Source of the DNA: Hymenobacter gummosus | Lineage (GTDB): Bacteria; Bacteroidota; Bacteroidia; Cytophagales; Hymenobacteraceae | Direction: 5' to 3' | Length of the DNA: 64,000 nt | Assembly: GCF_003970915.1 (NCBI RefSeq) | Contig: NZ_RXOF01000009.1 | Coordinates: 186,001 to 250,000, forward strand | Shown: in pieces, positions 59,357-64,000 of the stretch | How the letters are laid out: every line of letters begins with the position of its first letter | Numbering within the stretch: the stretch's first letter is position 1 | The notes under the pieces: generated by a model | Told to the model about the DNA's origin: nothing | What the model saw: only the letters and a program-made list of their open reading frames with translations | Databases searched by the model: none | Program-made: the position numbers and the translations under genes

Positions 59357-61237
59357 ATGCAAAGGTATACCCGCGTTCTGCGTCTGCTCGTCGTGCTGCT
59401 CGGCCTGCGCCTGCTCGCAGGCGCGGCCGATACCGCCGCGCAGGTCACCACCTCGCCGGTAACCACGCCCAACCTGCCCGGCACCCAGGCCCCGCCGCTG
59501 CCCCCGCGCCCCCGCCTGGAAACCAAGCCCCCAAGCCCCCAAGCTCCCAGGAACCCACTCGCCATCCGCTTCGACGTGGAAGCCGCCGACCAGGCCTTGC
59601 TGCGCCGCTACCGCCCGCGGCTGGTGGCCCCCGACACGCTGGAAGCCCTGCGCTCCGTGCGCGAGCTGCTGCTCGCCCTGCAAACCGACTCCTACCTCAC
59701 CGCCTCGGCCGACGAGCTGCACTGGCGCCGTGATACTTTGGTCGTGCGTCTGTACGTGGGCGAGCAGTTTCGCTGGGCCCAGCTGCAGCGCGGCAACGTG
59801 ACCGAGGACGTGCTCAGCCGCTCGGGCTTTCGGGAGCGGCTCTACGCCGGCCAGCCCCTGCGCCCCGCCGAACTGGCCCGCCTGCAGCAAACCGTGCTCG
59901 ACAACGCCGAAAACGAGGGCTACCCCTTCGCCCAGGTGCGCCTCGACTCGGTGCAGCTGCGCGGGGCCGATATTTCGGCCCGCCTGCACCTGGAGCGTGG
60001 CCCCGTGGTCATCTTCGACTCCCTGCAGATTATCGGCAAGAGCAAGACGCGCAAGCGTTTCCTGATGAAGTACCTGCAGATTGTGCCCGGCCAGCCCTAC
60101 AGCCAGCAGCGCGTCGACGACGCGGCCCGGCTGCTGCGCCTGCTGCCCTACCTGCAGCTGCGCGAGGAGCCGCAGGTGCTTTTTTCCCGCGGCCTGGCCC
60201 GGGTGTACCTGCCCATCGACGACCGTAACGCCAACCAGTTCGACGCCATCGTGGGGGTGCTGCCCAATACCAACGTTGCGCCCGGCCAGAAGCGCGTGCA
60301 GATTACCGGCGACGTGACGCTGAACCTGCGCAACATCGGCGGCGGGGGCAAGCAGCTGGGCGTGCAGTGGCGCAAGGTCGACGCCGCTTCCCAGGTGCTC
60401 GACGCGGGCTACCAGCACCCTAACTTCTTCGGTACGCCCATCGACGTGGCCGGCACCTTCAACCTATTCAAGCAGAACGACGAGTTTCTGACCCTGCGCC
60501 CGCGCCTGCAGCTCAGCCACGTAAGCCCGCGCGCCGGCCGCCTGAGCGTATTTGTGGAGCAGCGCAACTCCCGCCTGCTGGCCAACGCCTCCTTCCCCAC
60601 GCTCACGGTACTGCCCGCCAACGTCGACTCGCGCTACACCGCCTACGGCCTCGACCTGAACCGCTCCTCCCTCGACGACCCGCTGTTTCCGCGCCGCGGC
60701 ACCCTGTTGCTGGCCACCGGCGCCATCGGCACCAAAATCATCAGCCGCAACGCCGACCTGCGGCCCGAGCTGTACGACGGCCTGCCCCTGCGCACCACCC
60801 AGACCAGCCTGAGCGCCCGGGCCGAGCACTACTTCCGCATCGGGCAGGGCGGCGTGCTGATGACGCGTCTGCGCGGTGAAGCCCTGCTCAACCAGCGCCT
60901 GTTTCTGAACGACTTGTTCCGCCTGGGCGGCCTTTCTACCCTGCGCGGCTTCAACGAGCTGCAGTTCTACGCCGCCCAGTACGGCATCGGCACCGTGGAG
61001 CTGCGGCAGTTTACCGGCCCCGAGGCCTACGTATTCGTCTTTGCCGACCAGGCCTACCTGCGCCAGGGCCTGCCCGGGGCCCCCGGCGAGGATGCGCCCA
61101 CCGGCCTGGGCGCGGGCCTGAGCTTCCGCACCGGCGCGGGCGTGTTTCAGTTCGTGTACTCCCTGGGCCGCACCAACAGCCAGCCCTTCTCCTTCAGCGC
61201 CTCCAAAGTGCACTTCGGCATCACCAGCCGGTTCTGA
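59357..61237 (+). CDS. BamA/TamA-like outer membrane protein
   Basis: 626 residues from ATG 59357 (MQRYTRVLRLLVVLLGLRLL AGAA), a signal peptide, then a Pro-rich linker (about 35-70). POTRA-like repeats precede the barrel (VRELLLALQTDSYLTASADE; RLYVGEQFRWAQLQRGNVTE, RLHLERGPVVIFDSLQIIGK). The C-terminal barrel (about 320-626) has alternating strands and the closing SFSASKVHFGITSRF with a terminal Phe, the outer-membrane signature. It contains the lid-like RGTLLLATGAIG region. A surface-antigen (Omp85) member; whether it assembles other outer membrane proteins cannot be told. Confidence 0.82.
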   Translation: MQRYTRVLRLLVVLLGLRLLAGAADTAAQVTTSPVTTPNLPGTQAPPLPPRPRLETKPPSPQAPRNPLAIRFDVEAADQALLRRYRPRLVAPDTLEALRSVRELLLALQTDSYLTASADELHWRRDTLVVRLYVGEQFRWAQLQRGNVTEDVLSRSGFRERLYAGQPLRPAELARLQQTVLDNAENEGYPFAQVRLDSVQLRGADISARLHLERGPVVIFDSLQIIGKSKTRKRFLMKYLQIVPGQPYSQQRVDDAARLLRLLPYLQLREEPQVLFSRGLARVYLPIDDRNANQFDAIVGVLPNTNVAPGQKRVQITGDVTLNLRNIGGGGKQLGVQWRKVDAASQVLDAGYQHPNFFGTPIDVAGTFNLFKQNDEFLTLRPRLQLSHVSPRAGRLSVFVEQRNSRLLANASFPTLTVLPANVDSRYTAYGLDLNRSSLDDPLFPRRGTLLLATGAIGTKIISRNADLRPELYDGLPLRTTQTSLSARAEHYFRIGQGGVLMTRLRGEALLNQRLFLNDLFRLGGLSTLRGFNELQFYAAQYGIGTVELRQFTGPEAYVFVFADQAYLRQGLPGAPGEDAPTGLGAGLSFRTGAGVFQFVYSLGRTNSQPFSFSASKVHFGITSRF

Positions 61238-61324
61238 TAGGGTGTGAGGGTATGGGGGTAGGCGTTTATGAGTTGTCAGAACGATAACTCATGAACGCCT
61301 ACCCCCATACCCTCCTACCCTAAA
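61237..61324. repeat. GGGTGTGAG hairpin repeat, family C copy 2
   Basis: GGGTGTGAGGGTATGGGGGT AGGCGTTTATGAGTTGTCAG... and the return AACGATAACTCATGAACGCC TACCCCCATACCCTCC. Same core GTCAGAACGAT as copy 1. It lies between the barrel-protein gene and a small lipoprotein gene on the other strand. Confidence 0.88.
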
Positions 61325-61504
61325 CTATTCCACTACCGTCGTGGAGTTGTCCACGGCGTAGCCACTGCTGTCGGGCTCGGGGTGGGTGCTGTGCCGCGTC
61401 GTCGGCGACTCGGTGCTGATTTGGTCGGTGTCGTGGTTGTTGTTGCAGGCGGCGCTGCAGCTGAGCAGCAGGCCCGCCGCGGCAAAACGCAGCAAACGAA
61501 TCAT
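61325..61504 (-). CDS. Small lipoprotein
   Basis: 59 residues, ATG 61504, TAG at 61327-61325. It begins MIRLLRFAAAGLLLSC, with the lipobox at LLSC and a second Cys in SAACNNN. The mature part is hydrophilic (HDTDQISTESPTTRHSTHPE) and rich in Ser/Thr/Asp. Small lipoproteins of this type are common in Bacteroidota and easily missed by gene callers. No function known. Confidence 0.62.
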   Translation of the reverse strand: MIRLLRFAAAGLLLSCSAACNNNHDTDQISTESPTTRHSTHPEPDSSGYAVDNSTTVVE

Positions 61505-61673
61505 GGCAAGGGGGGCATAGATGGTTTCTTGCGATACGCAGGAGCGGGAATCGGGGTGCGGGGCCGGCTGGCCGAAGTAAGTGTTAAGAAATTATTGCCG
61601 CTGATAATCAGGCGGTAATGCTGGTGTTGCCGGCAAATACAAACCAAGAGCTGGCTTTTTCGAAAAAGCATAC

Positions 61674-61681
61674 TACTTTTG
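61674..61681 (+). promoter_or_regulatory. tRNA promoter -7 element (TACTTTTG)
   Basis: Perfect TAnnTTTG match, 13 bp upstream of the initiator tRNA. Confidence 0.65.
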
Positions 61682-61694
61682 CATCACCAAACAG

Positions 61695-61767
<73 letters not shown>

Positions 61768-61775
61768 CCTCAGAA

Positions 61776-61818
61776 AAACGACCCGGTTGCCATTACGGCG
61801 GCCGGGTCGTTTGCTTTT
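61776..61818 (+). terminator. Terminator after tRNA-fMet
   Basis: Perfect 11-bp stem AAACGACCCGG / CCGGGTCGTTT with a 15-base loop, followed by GCTTTT. Confidence 0.85.
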
Positions 61819-61936
61819 GGCCCGAGCCACTGCCGGGCTCCGAGTCGGGCGGGTCGGTTTTCTTTGCATTCCCGTTGGGCTGGGCTGCCAGACCGACCAA
61901 GCTCCTCCATTCCCGTACAACCCCCATTCCCACCCC

Positions 61937-63364
61937 ATGATTGCCACCGAATCCATGACTGCCGCATCCCGGATTGAACACGATTTCCTGGGCGAGCGGG
62001 CCATTCCGGCCGAAGCCTACTATGGCATTCAGACGCTGCGCGCCCTCGAAAACTTCCACATCACCGGTATTCCGCTCAAGGCCGAGCCGCTGTTCGTGCA
62101 GGCGCTGGCTTTCGTGAAGAAAGGTGCCGCCCTGGCCAACCGCGACCTGGGCGTGCTCGACCCCAAGCTGGCCGGCTACATCGCCCAGGCCTGCGACCGG
62201 GTGATGACCGGCGAGCTGGACGACCAGTTTCTGACCGATATGATTCAGGGCGGGGCCGGCACCTCGGTCAACATGAACGCCAACGAGGTCATTGCCAACG
62301 TGGCCCTGGAACTGATGGGCAAGCAGAAAGGCCAGTACGAGTTCTGCCACCCCAACAACCACGTCAACTGCTCGCAGAGCACCAACGACGCCTACCCCAC
62401 GGCCTTCCGCATCGCGCTGAACAACAAGCTGCAGAGCTACCGCGACGCCCTGGCCCTGCTGGCCGACGCCTTTGCCGCCAAGGGCGAGGAATTTCGCAAC
62501 GTGCTGAAAATGGGCCGCACCCAGCTGCAGGACGCGGTGCCCATGAGCATGGGCGATGAGTTCAAGGCCTTTGCCACCAACCTGCGCGAGGAGCTGCTGC
62601 GCATCGACGACTCGCGCCGCCTCATCAGCGAAATCAACATGGGCGCCACCGCCATCGGCACGCGGGTGAATGCGCCGGAGGGTTACGCCGAGCTAGTAAC
62701 CGAGCACCTGCGCGACATCACCGGCCTGGAGCTGGTGCTGGCCGGCGACCTGATCGAGGCTACCTACGACACCGGGGCCTACGTGCAGCTCTCGGGCGTG
62801 CTGAAGCGCACGGCGGTGAAGCTGTCCAAGATCTGCAACGACCTGCGCCTGCTCTCCTCGGGCCCGCGCACCGGCATCAACGAAATCAACCTGCCGCCGC
62901 TGCAGCCCGGCTCCAGCATCATGCCCGGCAAGGTGAATCCGGTCATTCCGGAGGTGGTCAACCAGACGGCTTTCTACGTCATTGGCGCCGACCTGACGGT
63001 GACCATGGCCGCCGAGGCCGGGCAGCTGCAGCTGAACGTGATGGAGCCGGTTATCAGCTTCGCCTTGTTTACCAGCATCAGCTACATGACCAACGCCTGC
63101 CACACCCTGCGCGAAAAGTGCGTGGTGGGCATCACCGCCAATGCCCGGCACGCCGAAGACCTGGTGCGCAACAGCGTGGGCATCGTCACCCAGCTCAACC
63201 CGGTGCTGGGCTACGAAACCTCGGCCGAAATTGCCAGGGAGGCGCTGAAAACCGGCAAATCGGTGTACCAGATTGCAGTGGTGGAGCGGCAGCTGCTGAG
63301 CCAGGCCAAGTGGGACGAAATCTTCACTTTCGAAAACCTCATCCGCCCGCACTTCATCCAGTAA
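61937..63364 (+). CDS. aspA: Aspartate ammonia-lyase
   Basis: 475 residues from ATG 61937 (MIATESMTAASRIEHDFLGE); a second in-frame ATG is at 61955. Reversible deamination of aspartate to fumarate. Aspartase rather than fumarase markers: GGAGTSVNMNANEVIAN, NNHVNCSQSTNDAYPTAFRI, MGRTQLQDAVPMSMGDEF, and the superfamily signature [19 protein letters not shown] (G325-). Together with fumC at 29.6 kb it gives two routes to or from fumarate. Single gene with a strong terminator. Confidence 0.95.
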   Translation: MIATESMTAASRIEHDFLGERAIPAEAYYGIQTLRALENFHITGIPLKAEPLFVQALAFVKKGAALANRDLGVLDPKLAGYIAQACDRVMTGELDDQFLTDMIQGGAGTSVNMNANEVIANVALELMGKQKGQYEFCHPNNHVNCSQSTNDAYPTAFRIALNNKLQSYRDALALLADAFAAKGEEFRNVLKMGRTQLQDAVPMSMGDEFKAFATNLREELLRIDDSRRLISEINMGATAIGTRVNAPEGYAELVTEHLRDITGLELVLAGDLIEATYDTGAYVQLSGVLKRTAVKLSKICNDLRLLSSGPRTGINEINLPPLQPGSSIMPGKVNPVIPEVVNQTAFYVIGADLTVTMAAEAGQLQLNVMEPVISFALFTSISYMTNACHTLREKCVVGITANARHAEDLVRNSVGIVTQLNPVLGYETSAEIAREALKTGKSVYQIAVVERQLLSQAKWDEIFTFENLIRPHFIQ

Positions 63365-63420
63365 GCATTCAGGCAACGGTCGTTCTGCGCTACGCTCTGA
63401 ATGACCTGCTTTCCCGACAA

Positions 63421-63450
63421 GCCCGGCGGATTATATCCGTCGGGCTTTTT
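63421..63450 (+). terminator. aspA intrinsic terminator
   Basis: Stem GCCCGGCGGAT / ATCCGTCGGGC with a 3-base loop (one G:T wobble), followed by TTTTT. Confidence 0.9.
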
Positions 63451-63569
63451 GGTGGGCTGGCGGTAGCCAAACGGCGCAAATAATGCCCGGGTAATAGAGC
63501 CGGCTCAAAGAGGGGCCGATGATTCCCAATAAGAAACTGTTAAAAGTTAATTCTGAACGGTTTAGGACG

Positions 63570-63577
63570 TAACTTTG
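63570..63577 (+). promoter_or_regulatory. Candidate -7 promoter element (TAACTTTG)
   Basis: Perfect TAnnTTTG, the only such box in the aspA to right-edge gap. Its transcript would have a leader of about 330 nt before the start at 63910, or could first be translated from ATG 63591. Confidence 0.55.
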
Positions 63578-63909
63578 CACTCGGTTTAGAATGGCGAATC
63601 AGTCTACTGGCCGATTACCCGGTTCGGGCGCTTCTTTCGCCGCGGCCGACGACGGGTATTGGTCGGGGCCGCCGCCTTTTCAACCCCCTAAGCAACCAAT
63701 GGGCGGGCTACCGTCTCGTTGGACATATCACCGCCCTGCTTCCCCGCCCGCCCAAGCCATTCCCGGTTTGCCTGAAAGAAATGACTTCAAATTATATGGC
63801 TGTTAATCAGGGCGTTGTTGCTAGGCAGGGCGGTGGTGGTGACTTCTGGTCAAAGTATTTGTTGCTCAGCATCGTCGTCCCGAATGGTGTCGACCGTGAG
63901 AAGCGTGTT
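63578..63909. other. Long 5' leader region of the last gene
   Basis: 332 bp between the TAACTTTG box and the signal-peptide start. It contains a 71-codon frame (63591-63806, Pro/Gly-rich, no domain) and an ATG at 63781 in frame with the last gene. No hairpin with a T run. Whether the short frames are translated is unknown. Confidence 0.4.
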
Positions 63910-64000
63910 ATGAAGTACGCATATGCGTGGCTGGGGCTATTGTTGCTGCTCGTGGGGCAGCCGGCGCTGGCGCAGAAAATTGTATTTTCCGGGCAAGTAA
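63910..64000 (+). CDS. Start of a secreted or outer-membrane protein, partial
   Basis: 30 codons before the window ends. MKYAYAWLGLLLLLVGQPAL AQ is a signal peptide; KIVFSGQV follows, the first strand of what may be a carboxypeptidase-regulatory-like domain, as at the start of TonB-dependent receptors. An in-frame ATG at 63781 would add 43 unrelated residues and is not preferred. The rest is beyond the window, so no function can be given. Confidence 0.6.
   Translation, partial: MKYAYAWLGLLLLLVGQPALAQKIVFSGQV

Noticed and set aside
63591-63806. 71-codon frame after the TAACTTTG box
   Set aside because: Pro/Gly-rich with no domain or signal; could be translated but cannot be supported, so described only as part of a leader region.

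Overview
The window is chromosomal DNA from a GC-rich member of the Bacteroidota, most likely a Hymenobacter-like member of the Cytophagales. The evidence is: two secreted proteins with type IX secretion (T9SS) C-terminal sorting domains, carboxypeptidase-regulatory-like domains, DUF4783, DUF6799 and DUF3140-type small proteins, lipoproteins with LxxC lipoboxes, promoters of the TAnnTTTG type, near absence of Shine-Dalgarno sequences, and the Bacteroidota gene order pheA - aminotransferase - tyrA - DAHP synthase/chorismate mutase. There is no phage, plasmid or transposase gene; the region reads as ordinary chromosome heavily seeded with intergenic palindromic repeats.

Layout. 0-7 kb: a BlaI/BlaR1-type repressor-sensor pair (BlaR1 cut by the window edge) with two operator dyads, an M13 metallopeptidase lipoprotein, an old yellow enzyme and a pirin. 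7-13 kb: class C serine hydrolase, an orphan SUKH-3 immunity-type protein, a GNAT enzyme, a TetA-like MFS exporter and a VOC protein, with two of three paralogous STAS-like proteins. 13-19 kb: Hsp20, GH25 lysozyme plus RlpA, DUF6799, DUF3140, and the CbpA/CbpM co-chaperone pair. 19-31 kb: ZIP transporter, methyltransferase, nadC/DUF4783 divergent from gpmI, lipoproteins, YjbQ, a beta-helix lipoprotein, the third STAS-like paralogue and fumC. 31-39 kb: dodecin, an ECF sigma factor overlapping a zinc-finger anti-sigma/TonB-domain protein, a T9SS cargo protein, a 21-bp tandem repeat array, a VWA protein and a regulatory-domain protein. 39-44 kb: the aromatic amino acid operon. 44-64 kb: TPR protein, acyltransferase, metallophosphoesterase, a subtilase with T9SS domain, a response-regulator/thioredoxin-reductase-like fusion, cyclase, alpha/beta hydrolase, hemW, a BamA/TamA-like outer membrane protein, initiator tRNA, aspA and the start of a secreted protein.

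The most notable discovery is the leader of the aromatic operon (38.9-39.25 kb). It holds two tiny reading frames in tandem, one Tyr-biased (YFFSYYFYY) and one Phe-biased (FFYGFYYFFY), each followed by an intrinsic terminator. The second terminator's 3' arm is duplicated exactly inside the second leader frame, so the RNA can fold into mutually exclusive terminator and antiterminator forms. This is classical ribosome-mediated attenuation arranged as two serial gates in front of prephenate dehydratase, an aminotransferase, prephenate dehydrogenase and DAHP synthase/chorismate mutase. Each spacer inside that operon also carries a palindromic repeat.

At least five families of intergenic palindromic elements recur: a 190-265 bp long hairpin beginning AACGTCATCCTGAGC (eight copies plus a related shorter element), an AATGGCTAAATGG type, a GGGTGTGAGGGTATGGGGG type, a CTGGCGCCGGTTTAGC type, and a short hairpin found just before start codons. 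These explain most gaps over 100 bp and most of the spurious reading frames between genes. Start codons were moved inward where the upstream part of a frame lies in repeat or promoter DNA.
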